From an uncultured Oscillibacter sp. (GTDB taxonomy: Bacteria > Bacillota > Clostridia > Oscillospirales > Oscillospiraceae), in the NCBI GenBank assembly GCA_950097265.1, contig CATNDJ010000008.1, positions 19,525-83,524 of the forward strand: a DNA stretch of 64,000 nt. The letters are read 5' to 3'. Every line of letters begins with the position of its first letter. Positions within the stretch are counted from its first letter, which is position 1. Below are positions 51,394 to 59,932 of the stretch, in pieces. The position numbers and the translations under genes were made by a program. The notes under the pieces are model-generated. The model was not told the origin of the DNA. It did no database searches and was given only the letters and a program-made list of their open reading frames with translations.

Positions 51394-52656
51394 TCAGGCG
51401 TTCTTCCTCCGGGCGGAGGTCCGGCCCTCGGGCTGGATCTCCCCGGCGGCCAGCAAAGCCCGCTTCGTCAGCGCCGGGCCCACCAGCTCGTAGACCAGCA
51501 CGGAGAAGAGCACCACGCTCCGCACCACCGCGCCGTCCGCCAGGGCCTGGGCGGTGATGGCCATGCCCAGGGCCACGCCGGCCTGGGGCAGCAGGGTGAC
51601 GCCTAAGTATTTTTGGATCTTCTTATCGCAGCCGCTGAGGGCGCAGCTCCCGTAGGCCCCCACATACTTGCCCAGGGAGCGGACAACGATGTAGACGGCG
51701 CCGATGAGAAGCACGGAGGGATTCCGCAGCACGGACAGGTCCAGCTCCGCGCCGGAGAGGACGAAGAACAGCACGAACAGCGGCGCGGTCCAGCCGTCCA
51801 CCCGGCTCATCAGCTCCTCGGAGAAGTCGCAGATGTTGCAGAACAGCGTCCCGGTCATCATGCACACCAGCAGCAGAGAGAAGCCGCAGCGGACGCCCCC
51901 CACCTCAAACTCCTTCATGGACAGCCCCACCGTCAGCAGGACGAAGCCGATGGAGATGGACAGGCGCTTGCTCCGGGAGTGGAAAAACTGCTCCACCCAG
52001 TAGAGGGTCACCCCCGCCAGAGCCCCCAGCCCTAAAGAGAGGACGATTTCCACCACCGGCTCCACCAGCACCGTTACCGCGCTGACGGACCCGCTCTCCA
52101 ACGCCTGCGCCACGCCGAAGGAGGCGGAGAAGAGCACCAGGCCCACCGCGTCGTCGATGGCCACCACCATCAGAAGGAGCCGGGTCAGAGGGCCGTCGGC
52201 CTTGTACTGCCGGACCACCATCAGCGTGGCCGCGGGGGCCGTGGCGGCGGCGATGGCCCCCAGGGTGATGGCGGAGGACACGGAGATGACCTCCGGCCGG
52301 ATCAGGTGGAGAAGAATCAGCGCCAGGTCCACCAGCACCGTGGCGGTCACCGCCTGAAGGATGCCCACGACGATGGCCTGGCGGCCCATGGTTTTCAGCT
52401 GGCTGACCCGGAACTCGTTGCCGATGGTGAACGCGATGAAGCCCAGAGCCACCTGAGAAAGAATATTCAGGCGCTCCACCGCCTCCATGGAGGGAAAGCC
52501 CAGGCCCTCAATATGCAGCGCGCCGATGCAGAAGGGACCCAGCAGCAGCCCCGCCACCAGATAGGCGGTGACGGCGGGCAGCTTCAGCCGCTTGGCCGCC
52601 CGGGACAGCAGCAGCCCCCCGATGAGGGCCGCAGAAAGACCTATGAGAATTTCCAT
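51394..52656 (-). CDS. Cation:proton antiporter (CPA2/Kef-type membrane domain)
   Basis: This 420-residue protein has about 12 helices. It carries the family opening LSRAAKRLKLPAVTAYLVAGLLLGPF, the central acidic pair in VVAIDDAVGLVLF that carries ions in this family, and LFVLFFVLSGAELD. There is no RCK/TrkA-N domain, so it is the membrane part only. It probably exchanges Na+ or K+ for protons. Transcribed alone. Confidence 0.9.
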   Translation of the reverse strand: MEILIGLSAALIGGLLLSRAAKRLKLPAVTAYLVAGLLLGPFCIGALHIEGLGFPSMEAVERLNILSQVALGFIAFTIGNEFRVSQLKTMGRQAIVVGILQAVTATVLVDLALILLHLIRPEVISVSSAITLGAIAAATAPAATLMVVRQYKADGPLTRLLLMVVAIDDAVGLVLFSASFGVAQALESGSVSAVTVLVEPVVEIVLSLGLGALAGVTLYWVEQFFHSRSKRLSISIGFVLLTVGLSMKEFEVGGVRCGFSLLLVCMMTGTLFCNICDFSEELMSRVDGWTAPLFVLFFVLSGAELDLSVLRNPSVLLIGAVYIVVRSLGKYVGAYGSCALSGCDKKIQKYLGVTLLPQAGVALGMAITAQALADGAVVRSVVLFSVLVYELVGPALTKRALLAAGEIQPEGRTSARRKNA

Positions 52657-52696
52657 ATTGCGTTACCTCGGTTTCTATACTAATATATGATGTTGT

Positions 52697-52725
52697 AAGA
52701 TAACACCGCCGCCGGGAATCGTCAA
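52697..52725 (-). promoter_or_regulatory. Antiporter promoter
   Basis: On the minus strand, TTGACG (52725-52720) and TATCTT (52702-52697) have 17-bp spacing. Confidence 0.68.
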
Positions 52726-52807
52726 GAAACAGAGGGCACAAAAATTCCGGTTAAAAGTCACAAATTTTCGCTGTTTTAGCAGTAGAAAACGTTTGAGGGA
52801 GGCATTT

Positions 52808-53734
52808 ATGAAACTCGCCGTCAAGACCTGCACCCTGGACATGCCCTATGAGGACATGCTGGATTTCTGCGCCGCCCAGGGAGTCTCCGGGCTGGAAATC
52901 GGCACGGGCAACTGGTCCGCCGCGCCCCACATTGATCTGGATGAGGTTCTCACCTCCGAGACGGCCCGGACCCGCTGGCGGGACGCGCAGCGGCGGCGGG
53001 GCCTGGAGCTCTGCGCCCTGAACTGCTCCGGGAATCCTCTGGCCTACGCGGAGCACATGGAGGTGACGGAGAAGACCTTCCGCCTGTCGGAAAAGCTGGG
53101 CCTGAAAAAAGTCGTGATGATGAGCGGCCTTCCCGCCGGGTGCCCCGGGGACAAGACGCCGGTTTGGATCACCACGTCCTGGCCCCCGGAGACCCAGGAC
53201 ATCCTGGACTACCAGTGGAACGAGGCGGCCATCCCCGCCTGGCGGGAGATCGTCCGCCTGGCCGGGGACTGCGGCATTGAGCGGATCGCCCTGGAAAACC
53301 ACGGGATGCAGCTGGTGTACAACCCGGAGACCCTTCTGCGCCTCCGGGAGGCCGTGGGGCCCATGGTGGGCATGAACCTGGACCCCTCCCACCTCTTCTG
53401 GATGGGCGGAGACCCCATTGAGGCCGCCCGGCTCCTGGGAGATGCGGGGGCCCTGTACCACGTCCACGGCAAGGACTCCCGCCGGGAGCGGGGCCTGTGG
53501 GGCCCCAACGGGATGCTGGACACCAAGCCCATCGGCGCGTTCCGCCGGAGAAGCTGGAACTACGTGGCGGTGGGCGCGGGCCACGGCGTGCAGTGGTGGC
53601 GGGAGTTCTTCTCCGCCGTCCGCATGGCGGGCTACGACGGTGCGGTATCCCTGGAGATGGAGGATTTGACCCTGCCCATGCTGGAGGGCCACCTGGCCTC
53701 CCTCCGCACGCTGAAGGAGGCGCTGACGCTCTGA
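52808..53734 (+). CDS. Sugar phosphate isomerase/epimerase family protein (xylose isomerase-like TIM barrel)
   Basis: This 308-residue protein of the AP-endonuclease-2/xylose-isomerase-like superfamily has the usual metal-site pattern: Glu in IALENHG, Asp/His in NLDPSHLFWMGGD, His in LYHVHGKDS and Glu in VSLEMED. Such proteins isomerise or epimerise sugars or inositol derivatives; the substrate is unknown. I prefer ATG 52808 (GAGGGAGGCATTT) over a TTG five codons earlier. An AAACGTTT palindrome lies at about 52787-52794, just before the start, and could be an operator. Confidence 0.85.
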   Translation: MKLAVKTCTLDMPYEDMLDFCAAQGVSGLEIGTGNWSAAPHIDLDEVLTSETARTRWRDAQRRRGLELCALNCSGNPLAYAEHMEVTEKTFRLSEKLGLKKVVMMSGLPAGCPGDKTPVWITTSWPPETQDILDYQWNEAAIPAWREIVRLAGDCGIERIALENHGMQLVYNPETLLRLREAVGPMVGMNLDPSHLFWMGGDPIEAARLLGDAGALYHVHGKDSRRERGLWGPNGMLDTKPIGAFRRRSWNYVAVGAGHGVQWWREFFSAVRMAGYDGAVSLEMEDLTLPMLEGHLASLRTLKEALTL

Positions 53735-53746
53735 GGGCGCGAAAAA

Positions 53747-53772
53747 TCAGGCCGCCCGGAGGGGCGGCCTGA
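53747..53772 (-). terminator. Terminator downstream of malQ
   Basis: An 11-bp stem, TCAGGCCGCCC with GGGCGGCCTGA, is followed by TTTTTCGC on the minus strand. A second hairpin (AGGGGCGGC with GCCGCCCCT, 53802-53825, then TTT) lies between the convergent genes and suits the plus strand. Confidence 0.7.
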
Positions 53773-53847
53773 CGCCATAAAAAGAGCGGTTTTTCACATG
53801 GAGGGGCGGCGGAAAGGCCGCCCCTTTCGCCTGCTTTCGGAACCTCG

Positions 53848-55332
53848 TCACCCGGGCAGGCGCTGGTAAATTTCCATCTCCCGGTGGAGCCGGGCCGCCA
53901 GCTCCGGGGAGAACTCCCCCGGCAGGGCCCGCCAGCGCCAGTTCCCGCCCAGAGTGGAGGGGGTGTTCATCCTTCCCTCGCTGCCCAGGCCCAGCAGGTC
54001 CTGGAGCTGCATCACCGCCAGGTCCGCCACGGAGGCCCAGGCGGAGCGCATCATGCCCCAGTGGCAGCCCTCCTGCTCGCTGAGCCGGAGATAGGCCCTG
54101 GCCAGGGCCGCATCCTCCGCCGGGGCGGTGGCCAGCCAGCCCAGGATGGTGTCGTTGTCGTGAGTGCCGGTATAGGCCACGCAGTGAGGCGTGTAGCAGT
54201 GAGGAAGGTAGCCCCCGCCGGTATCCCGGCTGTCGAAGGCGAACTCCAGCACCTTCATGCCGGGATAGCCCGTCTCCTCCAGCAGCTTCCGGACGGAGGG
54301 AGTGAGGAAGCCCAGGTCCTCGGCAATGATGTCCCGGGGTCCCAGGGCTGCCTCCACAGCCCGAAAGAAGCCGATGCCGGGGCCGGGCCGCCAGCGGCCG
54401 TTCCGGGCGGTGGAATCCCCGGCCGGGATGGCGTAGTACTCGTCGAAGCCCCGGAAGTGGTCGATGCGCAGGGTGTCGAACAGCCGGAACTGGGCGGCGA
54501 TGCGCCGGATCCACCAGCGATAGCCGCCGGCCCGCATAGCGTCCCAGTCGAAGAGGGGGTTTCCCCAGAGCTGGCCGTCGGCGGAAAAACCGTCCGGCGG
54601 GCAGCCCGCCACCTCCGTGGGCCGTCCCTCCCCGTCCAGCTGGAACTGCTCCGGGCTGGCCCAGACGTCGGCGCTGTCGATGGAGACGTAAATGGGCAGG
54701 TCCCCGATGATGGAGATTCCCCGGCTGTTGGCGTACTCCTTCAAGCTCCGCCACTGGGAGAAGAAGAGAAGCTGGATGCGCTTCCAGAACTCAATCTCCC
54801 CCGCCAGATTCTCCCGGGCCTCCGCCAGAGCCTCCGGCTTCCGCAAGCGCTCTCCCTCGGGCCACTCCAGCCAGGGGCGGCCGCCGTGGGACTGCTTCAG
54901 GGCCATGAACAGGGCGTAGTCCTCCAGCCAGTCCGAGAGGTCCCCGCACTCCCGGGCCAACCGGGTGAGGTCCGCCGGCCTCAGCCGGGAACAGGCCAGG
55001 CGCAGCACGGTGAAGCGGTTTTCATAGAGGGCCAGATAGTCCACGGCCCTGGGGCCGTCTCCCCAATGCAGGCCCCGGTACTCCTCCGGCTTCAAAAGCC
55101 CCTGCTCCGCCAGCAGGTCCAGGTCGATGAAATAGGGGTTCCCGGCGAAGGAGGAGAAGGACTGATAGGGGGAGTCCCCGTAGCTGGTGGGCCCCACGGG
55201 CAGGATCTGCCAGCAGGACTGCCCGCCCCGGACCAGGAAGTCCACGAACTCCCTGGCGGCGGCTCCCAGGGTCCCAATCCCGCAGGGGGAGGGCAGGGAG
55301 GAAATGGGCATCAGGATACCGGCTCTTCTCAA
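53848..55332 (-). CDS. malQ: 4-alpha-glucanotransferase (amylomaltase)
   Basis: This 494-residue GH77 enzyme transfers maltosyl units between maltodextrins. It has the N-terminal GILMPISSLPSPCGIGTLG, YGDSPYQSFSSFAGNPY, the catalytic-region RIDHFRGFDEYYAIP and IIAEDLGFLTP, and AYTGTHDNDTILGW. The start is TTG 55332, since the conserved N-terminus begins there; AAAGGGG lies about 9 bases before it. It is last in the maltodextrin ABC operon, and its products can enter the glycogen phosphorylase pool. Confidence 0.96.
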   Translation of the reverse strand: MRRAGILMPISSLPSPCGIGTLGAAAREFVDFLVRGGQSCWQILPVGPTSYGDSPYQSFSSFAGNPYFIDLDLLAEQGLLKPEEYRGLHWGDGPRAVDYLALYENRFTVLRLACSRLRPADLTRLARECGDLSDWLEDYALFMALKQSHGGRPWLEWPEGERLRKPEALAEARENLAGEIEFWKRIQLLFFSQWRSLKEYANSRGISIIGDLPIYVSIDSADVWASPEQFQLDGEGRPTEVAGCPPDGFSADGQLWGNPLFDWDAMRAGGYRWWIRRIAAQFRLFDTLRIDHFRGFDEYYAIPAGDSTARNGRWRPGPGIGFFRAVEAALGPRDIIAEDLGFLTPSVRKLLEETGYPGMKVLEFAFDSRDTGGGYLPHCYTPHCVAYTGTHDNDTILGWLATAPAEDAALARAYLRLSEQEGCHWGMMRSAWASVADLAVMQLQDLLGLGSEGRMNTPSTLGGNWRWRALPGEFSPELAARLHREMEIYQRLPG

Positions 55333-55368
55333 GTTGGCATCCCCTTTCTTGGTAGAGTCAAAGGGCGG

Positions 55369-56382
55369 TTACGCCTCCAGCCTGGCGACGCTCTCGCCGG
55401 GGATGAGCTGGAAAGGCACCACCTCGTGGACGGGAGCCTGTCCCCTCCGCTCGATGCTGCGCAGCAGCACGTCCACCCCCCGCTCCGCCAGGCGCTGGGT
55501 GTCCTGGCGGACAGTGGTGAGCCGGGGAACGGAAAAGCTCGCCATGGGGATGCCGTCGTAGCCCACCACGGAGATGTCCTCCGGCACCCGCTTGCCCCGG
55601 TCCCGCAGGGCCCGGACGGCTCCGATGGCCATGACGTCGCTCATGGCAAAGATGGCCGTCAGGTCCGGGCGGCGGTCCAGCAGCCGCTCCGTGGCGGCGT
55701 AGGCGTCGGCCATGGAGTAGCGGCAGGGCTCGCACTGGCGCTCCGGGTCGAAGGGCAGACCCAGGCGGGCAAAAGCCCGTCGGCAGCCCTCCAGGCGGCG
55801 GTAGCTGATCTGGGAGCAGGACCAGTTGCCCCCCAGGAGGCAGATGCGCCGGTGGCCCTGCCCCGCCAGGAACTCGATGACCTGGGCGGCGGCCTCGCCG
55901 TCATCGGTGGTCAGGGAGGAGAGATTGTCGAAGTAGAGGTCCTTGGCCGTGTTGGTCAGCAGCACACAGGGGACGGCGATGGGCTGAAACCGGGCCCGGA
56001 AGAGTTCCAGGTCCCCGCCCAGGAAGAGGATGCCCAGGGGCTTGCGCTCCCGGCAGAGCTGGAGAGCGTAGCTCACCTCGTCGGCGTCCTCGTCCAGGTA
56101 GTAGACCACGGCGTCCCGGCCGCTGTCCCGGAGGAGGGCCTGGACCCGCTCCACCAGGTCGGCGAAAAGCATGTTCTGGGTGCCCTTTACCAGGATGGTG
56201 ATGCCGGTTCCGGCCTGCTGTTTCAGGTGCTTGGCGTTGTTGTTGGGCTGGAAGCCCTGGGCCTCCACCACCGCCAGGACCCGCCGCCGGGTCTCCTCGC
56301 TGACGTCGGGATGGTCGTTCAGCACCCGGGACACGGTGGCCACGCCGCACCCGGACAGCCGGGCGATGTCCTTAATGGTCAT
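55369..56382 (-). CDS. LacI-family transcriptional regulator
   Basis: This 337-residue repressor has a LacI helix-turn-helix and hinge at residues 1-60 (MTIKDIARLSGCGVATVSRV, then LND, with SEETRRRV) and a periplasmic-binding-protein-like sensor domain (CLLGGNWSCSQ; AIFAMSDVMAIGAVRAL; SVVGYDGIPMASF). It lies inside the maltodextrin transport operon, between permease and malQ, and is the natural ligand of the palindrome at 59669-59696. The inducer is probably maltose or a maltodextrin. Confidence 0.94.
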   Translation of the reverse strand: MTIKDIARLSGCGVATVSRVLNDHPDVSEETRRRVLAVVEAQGFQPNNNAKHLKQQAGTGITILVKGTQNMLFADLVERVQALLRDSGRDAVVYYLDEDADEVSYALQLCRERKPLGILFLGGDLELFRARFQPIAVPCVLLTNTAKDLYFDNLSSLTTDDGEAAAQVIEFLAGQGHRRICLLGGNWSCSQISYRRLEGCRRAFARLGLPFDPERQCEPCRYSMADAYAATERLLDRRPDLTAIFAMSDVMAIGAVRALRDRGKRVPEDISVVGYDGIPMASFSVPRLTTVRQDTQRLAERGVDVLLRSIERRGQAPVHEVVPFQLIPGESVARLEA

Positions 56383-56442
56383 TCCGCGTCCCTCCTTGCG
56401 TGTTTTTGCACAGGGGGGACGGCGCGTCCCCCCTGCCGTATT

Positions 56443-57279
56443 TTAACCTTTGACGGCTCCCGCCGCAACCCCCTTGATGATATATTTCTGGCAGCTCAGG
56501 TAGAATACCACGATGGGGATGATGGCCATGACCAGGGAGGCCATAATGGCTCCCATGTCTACCCGGCCATAGGACCCCTGCATCCGCTGGATGGTGATGG
56601 GGATGGTGCTGAACTTGTTCAGGTCCAGGGTCAGGTAGGGCAGCAGGAAATCGTTCCAAATCCACATGGTCTCCAGGATGCCCACGGAGATATAGGTGGG
56701 CTTCATAATGGGCAGGACCACGGAAAAGAAGGTCCGCAGGGGGGAGCAGCCGTCGATCATGGCGGCCTCCTCAATCTCAATGGGAATGGACTTGACAAAG
56801 CCGCAGAACATGAACACCGCCAGCCCCGCGCCGAAGCCCAGATAGATGATGATCAGGCCCCAGGGGGTGCCCAGCCGCAGCCGGTCCGTCACCAGGGAGA
56901 GGGTAAACATGACCATCTGGAAGGGCACCACCATGGAAAAGACGCAGAGGAGGTAGAGGAGCTTCGTGGCGGGGCTCTTCACCCGGGTGATATACCAGGC
57001 GAACATGGAGGTGCACAGCAGGATGACCACCACGGATCCCACGGTCATCACCACGGTCCAGAGGACGGACTCCAGGAAGCTGTACTTCTCCAGGGCGTTG
57101 GCAAAGTTCTCCAGGGCCACCCAGGTCTTCTCCGAAGGGAGCTTGAAGGGTTCCAGGTTGATGAAGGCCTTTTTCTTGAAGGAGTTGATGAGGACGATAA
57201 AGAGCGGGGCCACGTAGAAGATGGAAATGACGGTAAACAGGATGGTGGCGAACCAGCCGCCTCTCGCTTTGCGTTTCAT
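56443..57279 (-). CDS. Carbohydrate ABC transporter permease (MalG-like)
   Basis: This 278-residue protein has six helices and the EAA permease loop IEEAAMIDGCSPLRTFFSVVLP, which docks on the ATPase. It belongs to the MalG branch, partner of the upstream MalF-like permease. Its ATG overlaps the stop of that gene by one base (TAATG). No ATP-binding subunit is encoded here; such systems often share an MsmK-type ATPase encoded elsewhere. Confidence 0.94.
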   Translation of the reverse strand: MKRKARGGWFATILFTVISIFYVAPLFIVLINSFKKKAFINLEPFKLPSEKTWVALENFANALEKYSFLESVLWTVVMTVGSVVVILLCTSMFAWYITRVKSPATKLLYLLCVFSMVVPFQMVMFTLSLVTDRLRLGTPWGLIIIYLGFGAGLAVFMFCGFVKSIPIEIEEAAMIDGCSPLRTFFSVVLPIMKPTYISVGILETMWIWNDFLLPYLTLDLNKFSTIPITIQRMQGSYGRVDMGAIMASLVMAIIPIVVFYLSCQKYIIKGVAAGAVKG

Positions 57280-58121
57280 TACTGCTGCACCTCCTTGGAG
57301 CGGGTCATGTTCAGCTGGATGAGGCCCAGGGCCACCACCAGGACGAAGAAGACCACGGCCTTGGCCTGGCCCACGCCCTGGTAGCCCACCCGGCCGTAGA
57401 ACGTGTTGAAGATGTTCAGCGCCAGCATCTCCGTCTGCTTCATGGGCTCGCCGGCGGTAAGGGACAGGTTCTGGTCGAAGAGCTTAAAGCCGTTGGTCAG
57501 GGTCAGGAAGGTGCAGATGGTAATGGAGGGCATCATGTTGGGAATCGTGACGTTCCACAGCCTCTGCCAGCCGTTGGCCCCGTCGATTTCCGCCGCCTCG
57601 TTCAGGTCGCCGGGAATGGACTGGAGCCCCGCGATGTAGATGATCATCATGTAGCCGATCTGCTGCCAGCAGATGACCACCACCAGGCCCCAGAAACCGT
57701 ACTTGGCGGAAATCTTCAGCGCCAGGTCGTACCGGGAGAGGATGCCGTTGAAGATCAGCTGCCACACGTAGCCCAGGACGATGCCGCCGATGAGGTTCGG
57801 CATGAAGAAGACGGTGCGAAAGAGGTTGGTGCCCCGGATCTCCCGGGTCAGCACCAGGGCCACGGCGAAGGCGATCACGTTGATGAGGACCAGGGTCGTC
57901 ACGGTGAACAGGGCGGTGAACCAGAAGGCGTGGGCGAAGTCCCCGTCCTGGAAGGCCCGGACGAAGTTGCCCAGGCCAATGAACTTCGCGTCGGTGACGG
58001 TGCGGAAGTCGCAGAGGGACAGGTAGATGCCCATCAAAAAGGGCACGATGAAGCCGATGAGGAAAGCCAGGAACGTGGGCCCCAGGAAGACGGGGAAATA
58101 GCGCTTGATGGATTTTTCCAT
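57279..58121 (-). CDS. Carbohydrate ABC transporter permease (MalF-like)
   Basis: This 280-residue, six-helix permease has the EAA loop LNEAAEIDGANGWQRLWNVT, typical of the UgpA/MalF branch. It forms the channel with the MalG-like protein. It follows the solute-binding protein gene after a 157-base gap that contains an attenuating hairpin. This is the usual way to make more binding protein than permease. Confidence 0.94.
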   Translation of the reverse strand: MEKSIKRYFPVFLGPTFLAFLIGFIVPFLMGIYLSLCDFRTVTDAKFIGLGNFVRAFQDGDFAHAFWFTALFTVTTLVLINVIAFAVALVLTREIRGTNLFRTVFFMPNLIGGIVLGYVWQLIFNGILSRYDLALKISAKYGFWGLVVVICWQQIGYMMIIYIAGLQSIPGDLNEAAEIDGANGWQRLWNVTIPNMMPSITICTFLTLTNGFKLFDQNLSLTAGEPMKQTEMLALNIFNTFYGRVGYQGVGQAKAVVFFVLVVALGLIQLNMTRSKEVQQ

Positions 58122-58233
58122 GGCTGGCGGAAGCCTCCTTCACAAGTTGATGGACCATTGGACCGCCGGGACAAGAGCCGTGTGCCTAGAGGGGCACGGC
58201 GCGCCTCCCTCCGGTCCAGGGCGGGAAAGAAAG

Positions 58234-58265
58234 ACCGGGGCGGGCGGTCTCCCGTCCGCCCCGGT
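58234..58265 (-). terminator. Attenuator hairpin between binding-protein and permease genes
   Basis: The stem ACCGGGGCGG with CCGCCCCGGT (58234-58243, 58256-58265) continues inward with further pairs. On the minus strand it is followed by CTTTCTTTC, so termination is probably partial. Confidence 0.65.
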
Positions 58266-58278
58266 ATGGCGTTGTCTC

Positions 58279-59628
58279 TTACTTGGATTTCTCAGCGGCC
58301 CAGTTGTCCACAAAGGCGGCCCGCACGGTCTCCCAGTTGGCGTCGGTCTGGTCGGCGGCATAGGCGGTCAGGGCGGAGCCCAAGACGTTCTTCCACTCCT
58401 CGGAGGGCATGGTGGGGAAGCACCACTTGATGCTGGTGGTTCCCTGGGCAACATAGTCGTTGGCAATGTTTACCAGCAGGTTGCTGGACTCCAGGTTGCC
58501 CTTGAAGGGGATGACGAAGCCCATGTGGTCGCCGGAGCACAGATACTCCAGGCCGGCGTCGGAGGTGACGCACCAGTACATGAAGTCCAGGGTAGCCTGG
58601 ATATCCTCGGGTTTGGCGTTTTTGTTCACGCACCAATAGTTTTCCGTTCCGGTGCACAGGCCCTGCTTGGCCTCGTCGCCCACGCCGAAATAGATAGGCA
58701 GCATGCCCAGGTTTTCCTCGCCGACGTCGGCCACGTCGCCATAGGCCCAGGTGCCGTTCTGATAGAAGACGGCCTGCTCGGTGACAAATTCCGCCACGGA
58801 GTCATCGCCGGTCTTAGCGGAAAGCAGGGTGGGAGCGCAGGTGCAGTTGTTGATATACAGATCCCACATGGCCCGGTAGTTGTCCAGGTAGGTTCCCTTG
58901 ATGGCGTCGGTGTCTCCGATGCCGTCGGCCTCGTATTCAAAGTAGATGGGCAGGTTGGCCAGGTGGGTCTTGAAGCGCCAGTCGGAGGAACCGTCCATGC
59001 CGGCGGAAGTGAAAGCGGAGAAGCCCAGCTCGTCCTTCCGGGCGGTGATGTCCTCGGCCACCTTCTTCAGGTCGGCGAAGGACTTGATGTCGTCCGCAGT
59101 GTAGCCCGCCTGCTCCAGCAGGGCCTTGTTGTAGATCAGGCCGTAGGTCTCAATGACATAGGCGATGCCGGACATGGAGCTGCCGTCCATCAGGGCAAAG
59201 TCCTGGCTGGAGAGTTCTCCGGCCACGGCGGAACCGCTGAGGTCATAGCAGTAGTCCTTCCAGTTGGCCAGGCCCACGGGGCCGTTCACCTGGAACAGGG
59301 TAGGCGCGTCGGTCTTGGCGATTTCGCTCATCAGCGTGGTCTCGTACTGGCCGGAAGCGGCGGTCTGGACCTTCACTTCCACGCCGGTCTCCTGGGTATA
59401 GAGCTTGGCCAGCTCCTGCCAGTCGGGATCCTGCTCGGGCTTGAAGTTCAGATAATACACGGTGCCGGAGGCGCCGGAGCTGCCGGAATCACCGGCGGGC
59501 TGGGAGTCTCCCGCGGGCTGGGAATCCCCGCCGGAGGGCTGGGAATCCCCGCCGCCATTGCCGCCGCAGGCGGCCAGGGACAGGGCCATGACCAGCGCCA
59601 GGGCCAGAGTCAAGAGTCTCTTCTTCAT
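58279..59628 (-). CDS. ABC transporter solute-binding lipoprotein (carbohydrate, family 1)
   Basis: This 449-residue lipoprotein has a signal peptide with lipobox LSLAACGG (Cys21). A Gly/Ser/Asp linker made of repeated GGDSQP units follows, then a type I sugar-binding fold (VYYLNFKPEQDPDW; NGTWAYGDVADVG near the binding site). It captures the sugar for the two downstream permeases. malQ in the same operon points to maltodextrins. ATG 59628 follows AGGAGGAATATGAA; the longer frame crosses the operator. The gene is first in the operon behind a LacI-type operator. Confidence 0.94.
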   Translation of the reverse strand: MKKRLLTLALALVMALSLAACGGNGGGDSQPSGGDSQPAGDSQPAGDSGSSGASGTVYYLNFKPEQDPDWQELAKLYTQETGVEVKVQTAASGQYETTLMSEIAKTDAPTLFQVNGPVGLANWKDYCYDLSGSAVAGELSSQDFALMDGSSMSGIAYVIETYGLIYNKALLEQAGYTADDIKSFADLKKVAEDITARKDELGFSAFTSAGMDGSSDWRFKTHLANLPIYFEYEADGIGDTDAIKGTYLDNYRAMWDLYINNCTCAPTLLSAKTGDDSVAEFVTEQAVFYQNGTWAYGDVADVGEENLGMLPIYFGVGDEAKQGLCTGTENYWCVNKNAKPEDIQATLDFMYWCVTSDAGLEYLCSGDHMGFVIPFKGNLESSNLLVNIANDYVAQGTTSIKWCFPTMPSEEWKNVLGSALTAYAADQTDANWETVRAAFVDNWAAEKSK

Positions 59629-59668
59629 TTCATATTCCTCCTGTTTGATTTGGTGTCTGACACATATT

Positions 59669-59696
59669 CTGGAAACGTTACTGGTAACGTTTCCAG
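59669..59696. promoter_or_regulatory. Perfect 28-bp palindromic LacI-type operator
   Basis: Arms CTGGAAACGTTAC (59669-59681) and GTAACGTTTCCAG (59684-59696) flank a central TG. It begins about 5 bases downstream of the expected transcription start of the maltodextrin operon, so a bound repressor would block elongation or initiation. Confidence 0.85.
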
Positions 59697-59707
59697 TTCG
59701 TATCCTT

Positions 59708-59736
59708 ATCATACCTCCCTTCCCCGCCATACGCAA
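59708..59736 (-). promoter_or_regulatory. Promoter of the maltodextrin operon
   Basis: On the minus strand, TTGCGT (59736-59731) and TATGAT (59713-59708) have 17-bp spacing, just upstream of the palindromic operator. The remaining bases to arcC hold a TATAAT (59798-59803) on the plus strand without a clear -35. Confidence 0.7.
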
Positions 59737-59932
59737 GGAAAACTTGTGGGGTCTGCCAAACTTTGGCGGAGTGAGTAAAAGAGAATGCTTCAATTTGTAT
59801 AATATGTCCAGTTCTCAAGGGGTTATTCCCGGAGGCGGGCGGTCTCCGGGACTCATAAAAACCGCCGGGCGTGGCAGACTGGTCAGAGGGCGCTATGCCC
59901 GAGACCGAAAATCTGTACAATAGGAGCAAGCT

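Noticed and set aside
53884..57384. Very long plus-strand open frame of 1,166 codons opposite malQ, lacI and the ABC permeases
   Set aside because: It is antisense to five well-recognised genes, has no domain, and GC-rich codon bias readily opens the opposite frame.
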